Notes: a model not told the origin generated them from the sequence alone. Positions 6,874 to 15,561 are shown, counted from the stretch's first letter. The stretch: DNA of 17,860 bases from CAZAMT01 sp964486145 (GCA_964486145.1 CAZAMT010000052.1:1-17860); one strand, 5' to 3'. Numbers and translations: made by a program.

Positions 6874-8157
6874 ATGAAATATACAGCAATCAATTCTAAA
6901 CTTCATTCCCGTAACAGGGAAAAACTTGTTGGTAAAGTTAAGAATAATTCAATTGTCATCGTGCAGTCCAATGATCAAATGCCCCGAAACGGGGATCAGT
7001 TTTTTCCATTTCGTCAAAACAGTTCGATGTTCTATTTTACGGGAATTGAGCAGGAAAAATCGGTTTTGGTTATCGACAAAGGTACCAAGGGAAACAAAAA
7101 AGAGGTATTGTTCCTGTTAAAGCCAAACAAGGATCTTGAGATTTGGGAGGGACATAAACTTACCAAAGACGAAGCAACAGAAATTTCAGGTGTTGAAGAT
7201 ATACGATGGCTGGAAGAGTTTAATGCATTTATTCAACTGAAAGGCGTGGAACGAGAGTACCTGTATTTGAATGTTCCGGAGAATCCAAAATTTCAGATGG
7301 CAATGAAAGGGCCTGAAACACGAATGTATGAGATGCTGAAGGATAAGTTTCCGCTTCATTCATACCAACGGCTTGCCCCCATTGTTCAATCATTGCGGGT
7401 TATCAAGGAGCATGAGGAGCTCGAAATATTAAAAAAGGCTTGTAAAATAACCAAAGAGGCTTTTTTGAGAGTTCTTGACAAAACGCAATCCGGCGTTATG
7501 GAATTTGAAATTGAAGCAGAGATAACCTACGAATTTTTAAAACAGGGATCATCCGGACATGCTTATGCACCCATCGTGGCATCCGGGAAAAATGCATGCG
7601 TACTGCATTATATTGAGAACAATCATGAATGCAAAAGCGGAGAACTTTTATTGATGGATTTTGGTGCAGAATACGGGAATTATGCAGCCGACTGTTCAAG
7701 AACAATTCCGGTTAATGGTAAGTATACCCCTCGCCAACGCGATCTTTATGAGGCTTGCCTGAGTGTGTTTACGTATGCACGAAGCCTGATGGTACCCGGC
7801 ACTTCCATTAACGAAATGCATAAAAAGGTTGGTCAGTTGTGGGAGAACAAGCATATGGAGCTGGGCCTGTATTCCAAAGCCGATGTGAATAATGCCAATC
7901 CGGATGAGCCACTCTGGAAAAAGTATTACATGCATGGTACATCCCATTTTCTGGGCCTCGATGTTCATGATGTGGGAAGCAAGGATCAACTTTTTGAACC
8001 CGGAATGGTTTTAACATGTGAACCCGGTATTTATATCCCGGATGAAAATGTTGGAATCAGGCTTGAGAATGACATATTGATTACGGAAGAAGGTAATATT
8101 GATTTGATGAAAGACATTCCAATTGAACCTGATGAAATTGAACAATTAATGAAATAA
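6874..8157 (+). CDS. pepP: Xaa-Pro aminopeptidase (aminopeptidase P, M24B family)
   Basis: A 427-residue metallopeptidase that removes an N-terminal residue preceding proline. An N-terminal creatinase-like domain (about 1-170) carries the RNGDQFFPFRQNSSMFYFTG segment typical of PepP. The pita-bread catalytic domain follows, with the metal ligands Asp262 (MDFGAEY), Asp273 (AADCSRT), His358 (HGTSHFLGLDVHD), Glu383 (TCEPGIY) and Glu398 (IRLEND). The order and spacing match E. coli PepP closely. No signal peptide is visible, so it should act in the cytoplasm. It is divergent from sdhC, and an alpha/beta hydrolase gene begins 21 bases after its stop, so the two are probably co-transcribed. The start agrees with the family N-terminus. 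Confidence 0.94.
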   Translation: MKYTAINSKLHSRNREKLVGKVKNNSIVIVQSNDQMPRNGDQFFPFRQNSSMFYFTGIEQEKSVLVIDKGTKGNKKEVLFLLKPNKDLEIWEGHKLTKDEATEISGVEDIRWLEEFNAFIQLKGVEREYLYLNVPENPKFQMAMKGPETRMYEMLKDKFPLHSYQRLAPIVQSLRVIKEHEELEILKKACKITKEAFLRVLDKTQSGVMEFEIEAEITYEFLKQGSSGHAYAPIVASGKNACVLHYIENNHECKSGELLLMDFGAEYGNYAADCSRTIPVNGKYTPRQRDLYEACLSVFTYARSLMVPGTSINEMHKKVGQLWENKHMELGLYSKADVNNANPDEPLWKKYYMHGTSHFLGLDVHDVGSKDQLFEPGMVLTCEPGIYIPDENVGIRLENDILITEEGNIDLMKDIPIEPDEIEQLMK

Positions 8158-8178
8158 GGTCAACTAAAAACCCTGGTT

Positions 8179-8985
8179 ATGAATAAGTTTTTAACTTTAG
8201 GTGACATCAGAATCAGATTCAGGACATATGGTGAAGGGCATCCCATTGTGCTTCTCCATGGTTACTTAGAGTCACTGGAATCATGGCATGATTTTGCCAC
8301 CGCCCTTTCAGAGCAATACATGGTCATCACCATGGATCTTCCAGGTCATGCGGAATCGACCAATCGCTTGCCAATCAACACTATGGACGACATGGCAGAT
8401 GGTGTTTATTCAGTGCTCCGACACCTTAAAATAGAAAAATCACTTTTGGTCGGTCATTCCATGGGAGGATATGCAGCCCTGGCATATGCCGAAAAATTTC
8501 CTGATAAGCTGGCAGGTTTTTGCCTTTTTCATTCGGCACCACTCGCTGATAATGAAGAAAAACTTGCTGCCCGCGACAGGGAAATACAACTGGTGCGTGA
8601 AGGAAGAAAGAATTTGCTTTACAATACCAACATCCCAAAGATGTTTGCCAATGATAATCTCGAACGATTAAAAGACAAAGTGAACCATGCCAAGGAAATT
8701 GCTGCAAAGACAAATGAAGCTGGTATAATTTCGGCGCTGGAAGGAATGAAACTTCGACCGGAACGTATGGAGGTGCTTGATACAGGCATTCCAAAACTGT
8801 TTATCCTTGGAAAGAAAGATAATTATATCAACTACGATATGATGTACGATGTATTAAGCAATCATGATAACAGTGAAATTGTTACACTGGAAAATTCCGG
8901 GCACATGGGTTTCGTTGAAGAAAAAGAAAAATCTTTGCTGGCAATAAAAGATTTTGCAGGCCGGGTATTTTATCAATTGCAATGA
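8179..8985 (+). CDS. Alpha/beta hydrolase
   Basis: A 268-residue cytoplasmic protein with the full alpha/beta hydrolase layout: the oxyanion-hole segment LLHGYLESLESW (25-36), nucleophile Ser94 in VGHSMGG, candidate acid Asp214 in ILGKKDNY, and His242 in SGHMGF. The cap region (about 118-200) is helical and charged. The family contains esterases, lactonases and C-C bond hydrolases, and nothing here decides the substrate. It follows the aminopeptidase P gene by 21 bases on the same strand, the only contextual hint. The next gene converges on it 37 bases away. Confidence 0.88.
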   Translation: MNKFLTLGDIRIRFRTYGEGHPIVLLHGYLESLESWHDFATALSEQYMVITMDLPGHAESTNRLPINTMDDMADGVYSVLRHLKIEKSLLVGHSMGGYAALAYAEKFPDKLAGFCLFHSAPLADNEEKLAARDREIQLVREGRKNLLYNTNIPKMFANDNLERLKDKVNHAKEIAAKTNEAGIISALEGMKLRPERMEVLDTGIPKLFILGKKDNYINYDMMYDVLSNHDNSEIVTLENSGHMGFVEEKEKSLLAIKDFAGRVFYQLQ

Positions 8986-9022
8986 AGTAACCGGAGATTT
9001 TCTGAATTGAAAAACCGGATGC

Positions 9023-9679
9023 CTATTTCCTGTTTACCAGGAAAGGCATATCCCGTATATGGGTGTTTTTTTCCACTGCATCCAGTATGAAGGATGCCAG
9101 GTCAGCACGTGTAAGCTTAAAACCGGATACTTTACCCACATATCCCACTTCATATTTGCCAACAGCGTCATCATTGGTGAGCATGGGTCCTCGAACAATG
9201 GTCCAGTCAAGGTCTGTTGTTTTTATTAATTCGGCATGGTTGATTCCATCCAGTAAGGCAAATTTGGTTTCCTTTCCTGCCAGGTACTTCATCACAAAAA
9301 CAATGGTTTTGTCCATGAATTTCGGAGCATCATTCTTTTCGTCACGGACACCACCGCCCGTAAGGGAAATTAAACGCTTTACACCCTGATTTTTCATTGC
9401 AACAATGATGTTTTTCGTGGCTTTTGTCTGCAAGTCTTCCGGTGAACCGTCCACATGGCCTATTAAATTTACAACCGCCTGTGTTCCTTCAATTACTTTT
9501 TCTACATCTTCCGGGTTAATGACATCACCTTCAAAGACCTTAAGGTTATCATCATTTATTTTTAATTTCACTGATGATCGCACCAGTGCTTTGATTTTAT
9601 ATGATGGCAACGCATGTTTTATAAAAAGTTTACCGGTTCTGCCTGTACTGCCGAATACGGCTAATGTTTCTAATTTCAT
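9023..9679 (-). CDS. NAD(P)-binding atypical short-chain dehydrogenase-like protein
   Basis: A 218-residue protein with a Rossmann fold beginning at the N-terminus: the dinucleotide loop GSTGRTG (10-16), an Arg after strand 2 (LVRSS) that suggests NADPH, EGDVINPEDV, and VVNLIGHVD after strand 4. It matches the NmrA-like/NAD(P)H-binding atypical SDR group related to biliverdin reductase B and to UPF-type YwnB-like proteins. No clear YxxxK catalytic pair is present, so it may be a redox-sensing or housekeeping protein rather than a classical dehydrogenase. The substrate is unknown. It is alone between the convergent hydrolase gene and the upstream helicase gene. A possible promoter uses TTTCG (9759 to 9755) and TAGCATTTG (9734 to 9726), one base longer than consensus. 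Confidence 0.85.
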   Translation of the reverse strand: MKLETLAVFGSTGRTGKLFIKHALPSYKIKALVRSSVKLKINDDNLKVFEGDVINPEDVEKVIEGTQAVVNLIGHVDGSPEDLQTKATKNIIVAMKNQGVKRLISLTGGGVRDEKNDAPKFMDKTIVFVMKYLAGKETKFALLDGINHAELIKTTDLDWTIVRGPMLTNDDAVGKYEVGYVGKVSGFKLTRADLASFILDAVEKNTHIRDMPFLVNRK

Positions 9680-9746
9680 GAGTTCTTTGCTCGTTTAACG
9701 TTGATATTTTTTCGTAATAACAATTCAAATGCTAAACTTGTTTTTT

Positions 9747-9779
9747 CCCGGAACGAAAAGTATAATCATTTTCCCCGGG
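9747..9779. repeat. Two-part inverted repeat between helicase and SDR genes
   Basis: CCCGG (9747-9751) pairs with CCGGG (9775-9779), and inside it GAAAA (9755-9759) pairs with TTTTC (9769-9773). It lies 21 bases past the helicase stop and upstream of the SDR gene, so it could end helicase transcription. No U run follows on the minus strand, so an intrinsic terminator is not assured. Confidence 0.4.
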
Positions 9780-9799
9780 GTTTCTATATTTGTGCTACA

Positions 9800-11485
9800 C
9801 TAATATGCTGCATACTGGGACTTGGTTTTCTTCTTTTTCCGTTTCTTTTCCTTTTGCGGCATATTATATTTATTTGCACTTGTATCGGGTTTTGAAAGTT
9901 CAACGGAAAGTTTGGTACTTCCAAATGTCTCGTTTTTAAAAGCATTTAGGATAGCTTTTTCAAAATTCTGATCCACCTCAAAAAAGGCAAAGTTTTTAAG
10001 GATATCAATTTTTCCTATTTCAATGTTTCTGTTACGGGTTTTCTCATTGATCAATCCAATCAGGTTTGGGGCTTTCAAATGTTGTTTTGAACCAATATTT
10101 ATGTAGAACCTTGAAAACCTTGCTTTACCAGAATTTCTGGATCGAAATTCGGTCTCCCTGGCAACATTGATGTCATTGTCCTTTTTATAATATTCAAGGA
10201 ATCGATTGAATTCTACGTAAACAAATCGTTTTAGCAGTTCATCACGGTCGATCCATCCCAGTTTATCATTAATGGCTTTCATATACGGAGCAATTTCATC
10301 GTTATTGACGTCGATGTTTTCAATATTGTCCATTAACTTGTACAACCGCTTTTCGCATACTTCTTTTCCTGTGGGTACCGGCAAATGTTCAAATTTTTTG
10401 CCCACTAATTTTTCGAGTTCCTGTATTTTTCGTCCCTCTCTGGTGTGACTAATAATTATGGATGTTCCCAGTTTACCTGCTCTACCGGTTCGTCCACTTC
10501 TGTGAATGTATGCTTCAAGGTCATCCGGTAAGTTGTAATTTATCACATGCGTTAAATCATTAATATCCAGTCCTCTCGCTGCAACATCCGTAGCTACAAG
10601 CAATTGAATTTTATTTGATCGAAAGCGGAGCATTACCTGGTCTCGTTGCGCCTGCGACAATTCTCCATGAAGTGCATCGGCGCTGTAGCCGTCCTGAATC
10701 AGTTTTGCAGCCACCTCCTTTGTTTCACCTCGGGTACGGCAAAACACGATACCGTAAATATCCGGATGGATATCTGCAAGCCTTTTGAGTGCATTATACC
10801 TGTCGGATGCTTTAACAACGTAATATATATGATTTACATTTTCAGCACCTGTATTTTTCTTGCCAATGGAAATCTCTTCAGGGTTGTTCATATATTGTGA
10901 CGCAATTTTTCTAACACCATTTGGCATGGTTGCTGAAAATAGCAATGTTTGCTTTTGCTTTGGTGTGTTTCCCAGTATAGCATCCAAATCGTCCCTGAAT
11001 CCCATATTTAACATCTCATCGGCTTCATCAAGGATAAGCCACTTGATATGGTTTATTTTTAGGGCGTTCCGTTTAATAAGATCAAGTGTACGACCGGGAG
11101 TTCCAACAACTATCTGGGTACCTTTCTTTAGCTTCCGGATTTGTGTGTCAATGCTGGATCCACCGTATACAGCCGTAACAGCAACATGTCCTTTGAATTT
11201 GGAATATTCTGTAAGATCTTTTGTGATTTGAAGGCACAATTCTCTGGTAGGGCAAAGTACAATGGCCTGCACCTGTTTTGTGCTTTCTGAAATTTTTTCA
11301 AGCACCGGCAAACCGAAACCTGCAGTTTTACCTGTTCCCGTTTGCGCGAGAGCAATTACATCTTTTTCTGATTTTAAAATGGCAGGTATGGTTTGTTCCT
11401 GCACGGCAGTTGGATTAACAAATCCCAGTTCATTGACAGCCCTAAGCATATCATTGCCAAGACCTGTTTCTTTAAATGTTATCAT
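9800..11485 (-). CDS. DEAD-box ATP-dependent RNA helicase with DbpA-type RNA-binding domain
   Basis: A 561-residue helicase with all family motifs in order: Q motif (Gln29 after NPTAV), AQTGTGKT (47-54), PTRELC (79-84), TPGR (129-132), DEAD (153-156), SAT (184-186), then the RecA-2 motifs HGELSQAQR, ATDVAARGLD and HRSGRTGRAG. Residues about 455-535 (SRFYINIG ... KLSVEL) resemble the DbpA RNA-binding domain, which in E. coli DbpA directs the enzyme to 23S rRNA. A Lys/Arg-rich tail (about 545-556) would add non-specific RNA binding. Likely roles are ribosome assembly and RNA remodelling in the cold. The 286-residue-plus C-terminal half is longer than in minimal RhlE-type proteins. It sits alone, with a 288-base gap upstream. 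DeaD/CsdA-like is the other possible name; I give no symbol because the tail does not separate the two clearly. Confidence 0.93.
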   Translation of the reverse strand: MITFKETGLGNDMLRAVNELGFVNPTAVQEQTIPAILKSEKDVIALAQTGTGKTAGFGLPVLEKISESTKQVQAIVLCPTRELCLQITKDLTEYSKFKGHVAVTAVYGGSSIDTQIRKLKKGTQIVVGTPGRTLDLIKRNALKINHIKWLILDEADEMLNMGFRDDLDAILGNTPKQKQTLLFSATMPNGVRKIASQYMNNPEEISIGKKNTGAENVNHIYYVVKASDRYNALKRLADIHPDIYGIVFCRTRGETKEVAAKLIQDGYSADALHGELSQAQRDQVMLRFRSNKIQLLVATDVAARGLDINDLTHVINYNLPDDLEAYIHRSGRTGRAGKLGTSIIISHTREGRKIQELEKLVGKKFEHLPVPTGKEVCEKRLYKLMDNIENIDVNNDEIAPYMKAINDKLGWIDRDELLKRFVYVEFNRFLEYYKKDNDINVARETEFRSRNSGKARFSRFYINIGSKQHLKAPNLIGLINEKTRNRNIEIGKIDILKNFAFFEVDQNFEKAILNAFKNETFGSTKLSVELSKPDTSANKYNMPQKEKKRKKKKTKSQYAAY

Positions 11486-11773
11486 TTTTTAATAATGGCC
11501 CAGTCTAAAATTCATTCACTTCCATCCTGGATGTTACTAACTATTACCAGGTGTGAAAGATCAAAATTAAATGGCCACGCAGCCGTTGATAACCCCGAAA
11601 TGAATTCTTTTTCACCTGTATTTCTTTCCTCTTGCGAAAAGAAGTTGCGAAGGTACTTTAATTTTTTGATTTACAAATAACTTTTGATGATGATTTGAAA
11701 TTTATGACTATGAATGCGTTTGTTTTTGCCATCCAGCAATTGTAAGAAAAACATAATCCACTGGTTTTGAAGG
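11486..11773. other. Intergenic region upstream of the helicase gene
   Basis: No convincing gene lies in these 288 bases. A forward frame that crosses it starts inside the helicase gene on the opposite strand and has no family features. It holds a putative minus-strand -7 element (11562-11569), a CCTGG/CCAGG pair near 11527-11551 within the presumed helicase leader, and a short hairpin at the right edge over the phosphorylase stop codon. The leader of about 70 bases would be longer than that of other genes here, but I see no known cold-shock leader motif. Confidence 0.4.
11562..11569 (-). promoter_or_regulatory. Putative -7 promoter element for the helicase gene
   Basis: On the minus strand the bases read TAATTTTG, an exact TAnnTTTG match, 76 bases upstream of the helicase ATG. 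No TTTG or TTG box is seen 19-21 bases further upstream, so support comes only from the -7 box and its position. Confidence 0.3.
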
Positions 11774-11785
11774 CTAAAGGAGCCT
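11771..11785 (-). terminator. Short hairpin over the phosphorylase stop codon
   Basis: AGGCT (11771-11775), a 5-base loop and AGCCT (11781-11785) form a perfect 5-bp stem that includes the stop codon of the purine nucleoside phosphorylase gene. It is too short, and has no U tract after it, to be a confident terminator. Confidence 0.2.
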
Positions 11786-12583
11786 CAGCAATTCCTTGTA
11801 CAATACAGCAATTTTTGGTTCGGAACTTCTCGCCGCATTCAGGACATCCTGGTGGGTTACCCTTTCAATTTTTCCGGGTACCCCTAAATCAGTGATTACA
11901 GATACAGCAAAGCAACGCATGCCCATTTGGTGTGCAGCGATAATTTCAGGCACAGTTGACATTCCAACTACATCTCCTCCAATGATTCTTAAATACCGGT
12001 ATTCGGCCGGAGTTTCAAGAGTTGGTCCGGTAAGGCCGATGTATACACCCTGCTGTAGCTTTATTTGGTTATCTGTTGCAATGGTCATTGCTTTTTGAAT
12101 AAGCTCTTTATCATATGCTTCGCTCATATCAGGAAAGCGTTCTCCGAATTGCAAATGGTATTCACCTATCAGGGGGTTGGGCATCAGGTTAATGTGATCG
12201 TTGATTACCATGATGTCACCGATGTTAAATTCGGGATTCAAACCTCCGCAGGCATTGGAAACAAAAAGATTTTGAATTCCGGAAAATTTCATTACCCGAA
12301 TCGGGAAGATGACCTCTTCCATGCTGTATCCTTCATAAAAGTGTGGCCTTCCCTGCATGGCCAGAATGATTTTATCTCCGGCTTTTCCAAGAATAAGGTT
12401 CCCCTGGTGACCAAGAACTGTAGTTTTTGGGAAGTGGGGTATTTGAGTATATGGGATGGAAGTTATTGTTTCAAATTCATTGACAAAATTACCCAGACCG
12501 GAACCTAAAATGATTCCTGTATCAGGTTGTTCCGGTAAATGCTCCCTGAGGTATGAAACCGCTGCGTTTATTTTTCTTAACAT
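11774..12583 (-). CDS. Purine nucleoside phosphorylase (trimeric, PNP/MTAP family)
   Basis: A 269-residue salvage enzyme that splits purine nucleosides with phosphate into base and (deoxy)ribose 1-phosphate. Counting from the ATG at 12583, visible motifs are the phosphate loop GSGLG (27-31), VLGHQGN with its His (57-61), MQGRPHFYEGY (76-86), SNACGGLNP (109-117), GPTLETPAE (186-194, base-binding Glu190) and VGMSTVPE (206-213). Aligned without gaps to human PNP over the last stretch, Asn243 of the human enzyme corresponds to Asp232 here, so base preference may differ from strict 6-oxopurines. The start lies inside the end of lpxK (62-base overlap). An in-frame TTG at 12589 would add two residues, but the ATG gives the usual family N-terminus. 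It is the third gene of the sppA-lpxK set. Family firm, exact specificity open. Confidence 0.93.
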   Translation of the reverse strand: MLRKINAAVSYLREHLPEQPDTGIILGSGLGNFVNEFETITSIPYTQIPHFPKTTVLGHQGNLILGKAGDKIILAMQGRPHFYEGYSMEEVIFPIRVMKFSGIQNLFVSNACGGLNPEFNIGDIMVINDHINLMPNPLIGEYHLQFGERFPDMSEAYDKELIQKAMTIATDNQIKLQQGVYIGLTGPTLETPAEYRYLRIIGGDVVGMSTVPEIIAAHQMGMRCFAVSVITDLGVPGKIERVTHQDVLNAARSSEPKIAVLYKELLRLL

Positions 12584-13643
12584 AATCAAATATCAATTTA
12601 TCGAACTTTTCTTTCTTGTTCTCTAAGAATCCTACCTCGATGGGGATGAAATACAAATTTGATTTTACTTCATTGGGAATGATTTTCATTTCTCTTAGCC
12701 GGGTTGCATCTTTTTCTGTGGTCAAAATCAGTGAAGGCTTGGAAATGGCATTGTATCTATTGGTTATTTTTTCGATTTCAGCGGGTTTAAAATTATGGTG
12801 GTCCGGAAAAATAAACGAATCAACTCTGCTCGCAAATTTTTTTGTGTATGAAACCAGCAACTCAGGATGCGCGATTCCGCAGACCAATACTACATTTGGT
12901 TTATCGGTAATTAATTTACGGTTTGTCCAGATATTGTTTTTTCCGAAAACTGCTTTTGGTTCACCATAGTGAATGGTGGTATAAAACATATCCTGGTAAG
13001 GGTATGGCTTTATTTCTTTCCGAACCAGTCGTTGTTCCATAGGATTCAGGTTACCCGGACATTTCGTTACAATGATGATGTTGGCCCGCCGTTTTTCATG
13101 CTTTTTTTCTCTCAACCTGCCATAAGGTAACAAATGATCCCTGGTAAACAAGTTGTGATAGTCGGTTAGTAAAATGGAAAATCCTGCCTTAACTTTTCGG
13201 TGTTGAAATGCATCATCCAGTATCACACCATTTAGATCCTTGTTTTGTTTAAGAAGCATGTTGATTCCATGTACCCTTTTATTATCAACGGCCACAGTAA
13301 TTTCCGGGAATTTACGTTTTAACTGCACCGGCTCATCCCCGGCTTCAGAAACTGTAGACTTTTTATCGACTACCCTGAAGTCATTGGTTTTTCGTTTATA
13401 ACCTCTGCTTAAAGTAGCAATGCGAGTGTCGTTTTTTAACAAATTAACAAGATACTCCACGTGTGGTGTTTTTCCGGTACCTCCAACCCTGATGTTTCCA
13501 ATAGAGATTACCGGGATGTTGAACTCATGGGATTTCAAAATTTTCAGGTCATACAAGCCATTTCGCACCGAAGTAACAAATCCATAGATGATTGAAAGTG
13601 GATAAAAAAGAATGAACCGAAAAGGATTTCGTAACACAGGCAT
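12522..13643 (-). CDS. lpxK: Tetraacyldisaccharide 4'-kinase
   Basis: A 373-residue inner-membrane kinase of the Raetz pathway. It phosphorylates the 4' position of the tetraacyl-disaccharide 1-phosphate to form lipid IVA, the sixth step of lipid A synthesis. A hydrophobic N-terminal helix (about 8-24) anchors it. The P-loop is VGGTGKTP (53-60), the region ATLSRGYKRKT follows, and DDAFQHR (143-149) is the signature catalytic segment. VTKCP and LTTEKDATRL are further family motifs. The length is at the upper end of the usual range, and the last 20 or so residues, from about FDYVKKNKRSG on, are read from DNA that also encodes the start of the phosphorylase. It lies 83 bases after sppA on the same strand. 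Confidence 0.95.
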   Translation of the reverse strand: MPVLRNPFRFILFYPLSIIYGFVTSVRNGLYDLKILKSHEFNIPVISIGNIRVGGTGKTPHVEYLVNLLKNDTRIATLSRGYKRKTNDFRVVDKKSTVSEAGDEPVQLKRKFPEITVAVDNKRVHGINMLLKQNKDLNGVILDDAFQHRKVKAGFSILLTDYHNLFTRDHLLPYGRLREKKHEKRRANIIIVTKCPGNLNPMEQRLVRKEIKPYPYQDMFYTTIHYGEPKAVFGKNNIWTNRKLITDKPNVVLVCGIAHPELLVSYTKKFASRVDSFIFPDHHNFKPAEIEKITNRYNAISKPSLILTTEKDATRLREMKIIPNEVKSNLYFIPIEVGFLENKKEKFDKLIFDYVKKNKRSGFIPQGAFTGTT

Positions 13644-13726
13644 ATTCAGGGGCTTTGATTCGATTCCGAAAATATAGTAAATTCTGAACGAAACTTAAAA
13701 TTTATTTTTAAATAAGTACGGATATA

Positions 13727-15502
13727 TCATTCTATATGAATTTCATAAGGCATCCTGGCCTGGATACCATGGTAATTTTGTAGATTTCTCAGTTTCTGAT
13801 AATATTTATAAAAAAATCCAAGTTCTTTCTTAACTGTATTCGTGCGAACCTCCCGGGATAGTTTTTTCATGAACCGGATAAGCGGGTCTTCCAACACAGG
13901 AAGTTCGGTAATCCTGTAAGTATCAATATTTGCTTTTTCTGCAGCGATGTTCACGGCATCATCAATATAGCCGATTTGATCGACCAGCCCCAGTTTTTTA
14001 GCATCCAGGGCATTCCAAACCCTTCCCTGTCCGATGCTGTCAACAAAACTTTTACTAAGCTCTCGTCCGTCAGCAACGTGGGTAATAAAGGTTTCATAAG
14101 CGTTATCCACAAAGGTTTCAATAACCTGATTCTCATAGTTGGAAAGCGGGCGTAACAAATTTAATAAGTCTGCAGATTCATTTGTTTTTACAACATCCAT
14201 AGAAATCCCCAACTTTTCATTGAACAACTCTTCGGCATTGTAAAGCATTGCAACAACACCAATGGAGCCTGTTAGTGTATTGGGTTCGGCCAGGATTGTA
14301 TCAGCATGTGAAAGCACATAGTATCCTCCGGATGCTGCCACGTCACCCATGGAAGCGATAACCGGCTTTGTTTCTGAAGCCAGCTTTATTTCCCTCCAAA
14401 TAATTTCTGAAGCCAATGCACTTCCGCCTCCTGAATTGATACGGAATACAATGGCTTTAATTTTATCATCTTTACGGGCTTTTCTGATGGCTTTGGATAT
14501 CCTGTCGGCACCAATATTGTTTACATCGCCTTCACCAGGAAGAATAGCTCCCTGGGCATATATAACGGCAATTTTATCTTTAGCAAGGCCTTTGGTTTTT
14601 CGTTGCTTCGGGACTTTAATCATGTTTCTTACTGTCATTACCGGGAGCCCCTTTTCTTCATCTTCAATTCCGGTCATTGATTTTAGTTCATTGATGATTT
14701 CATCTTTATATTTAAGTTCATCAATTAATCCGGCATCCAGTGCATGTTTGGCACTTTTTAATGTAGTTAGTTCATTCGCATGCCGATTAAGAAAATCAAC
14801 GCCCAGATCCCTTGACCTGGCGATGTCTGTAATAACATTATCCCACATCAGGCTTAAAAACCGGTCAATCTGCTCCCTGTTTTCAACACTTAACTGATTG
14901 CTCAGAAATGGTTCTGCGTAACTTTTGTATTTTCCACGGCGGAAAACAGCAACATCCACCCCAAGTTTTTCAAAAGCTTCTTTGTAAAATAAAACTTCGG
15001 AACTTAATCCGACAAATTCCACCATGCCCTCCGGATTTAAATACAATTTATCTGCTACCGATGATAGGTAAAATGCTTTTTGGGAATAAATGTCGCTATA
15101 TGCAACAATAAACTTACCGGTTTCTTTAAACTCCACCAAAGCATTACGTATTTCCTGAACGGTACCCCATCCTGCCTGCATGTAGGAAGGGTTCAGGTAA
15201 ATTCCTTTGATATTTTCTTCTTCTCCCGCTTTTTCAATATTTTCAAGCAACACGTTTAATCCGAGTTCACTGGAAGGCTCCATGTTTAATAGGTTAATAC
15301 CTGAAAAAGGGTTATTGTCATCACGCTCAACAATTGGATTGTTTAGTTTAAGCATGAAAACTGAATTTTCAGGTACATCCATCGGCTTGTTTTGTGCTGA
15401 AATTATAACACTCAGGATGATGAAACCAATCCCGAATAAAAGAACACTGGTAACGATGATACCAACAATAGTGGCAAGGGTATATTTAAGAAAACTCTTC
15501 AT
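13727..15502 (-). CDS. sppA: Signal peptide peptidase SppA, 67-kDa type
   Basis: A 591-residue membrane-anchored serine/lysine protease that degrades cleaved signal peptides and membrane-protein fragments. One N-terminal membrane segment (about 8-35) places the rest in the periplasm. As in E. coli SppA, it is a tandem of two ClpP-like domains: Lys193 in GKYKSYAEPF is in the N-terminal half and Ser391 in AASGGYY is in the C-terminal half, together forming the Ser-Lys dyad. INSGGGSALASE (355-366) and NTLTGSIGV (408-416) are typical neighbours. Its length is close to that of the E. coli 67-kDa form. It leads the sppA-lpxK-phosphorylase set and is divergent from folK, an arrangement I know from other Bacteroidota. 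Confidence 0.95.
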   Translation of the reverse strand: MKSFLKYTLATIVGIIVTSVLLFGIGFIILSVIISAQNKPMDVPENSVFMLKLNNPIVERDDNNPFSGINLLNMEPSSELGLNVLLENIEKAGEEENIKGIYLNPSYMQAGWGTVQEIRNALVEFKETGKFIVAYSDIYSQKAFYLSSVADKLYLNPEGMVEFVGLSSEVLFYKEAFEKLGVDVAVFRRGKYKSYAEPFLSNQLSVENREQIDRFLSLMWDNVITDIARSRDLGVDFLNRHANELTTLKSAKHALDAGLIDELKYKDEIINELKSMTGIEDEEKGLPVMTVRNMIKVPKQRKTKGLAKDKIAVIYAQGAILPGEGDVNNIGADRISKAIRKARKDDKIKAIVFRINSGGGSALASEIIWREIKLASETKPVIASMGDVAASGGYYVLSHADTILAEPNTLTGSIGVVAMLYNAEELFNEKLGISMDVVKTNESADLLNLLRPLSNYENQVIETFVDNAYETFITHVADGRELSKSFVDSIGQGRVWNALDAKKLGLVDQIGYIDDAVNIAAEKANIDTYRITELPVLEDPLIRFMKKLSREVRTNTVKKELGFFYKYYQKLRNLQNYHGIQARMPYEIHIE

Positions 15503-15561
15503 TTTTAATATTTATTAATATTGGAGATAAACCATGAAATTACATATATTTCTTTGTTAAC

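Noticed and set aside
8988..9019. Repeated ACCGGA words between the hydrolase and SDR genes, considered as a terminator
   Set aside because: They are a direct repeat. Only the self-complementary CCGG could pair, with a long loop, too weak to call.
9701..9895. 64-residue frame with a hydrophobic C-terminal half that looks like a small membrane protein
   Set aside because: The hydrophobic part is antisense to the Lys-rich tail of the helicase (AAG/AAA read backward gives Phe/Leu), which explains it fully.
11393..11680. 95-residue frame crossing the helicase upstream gap
   Set aside because: It begins inside the helicase gene on the other strand, has no family similarity that I recognise, and overlaps the presumed helicase promoter.
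12065..12508. 147-residue open frame on the + strand
   Set aside because: It is antisense to the purine nucleoside phosphorylase, with no recognisable motif and no promoter.
14349..14897. 182-residue open frame on the + strand, rich in Ser and Leu
   Set aside because: It is antisense to the catalytic region of sppA, and the apparent hydrophobic stretches are the mirror of normal sppA codons.
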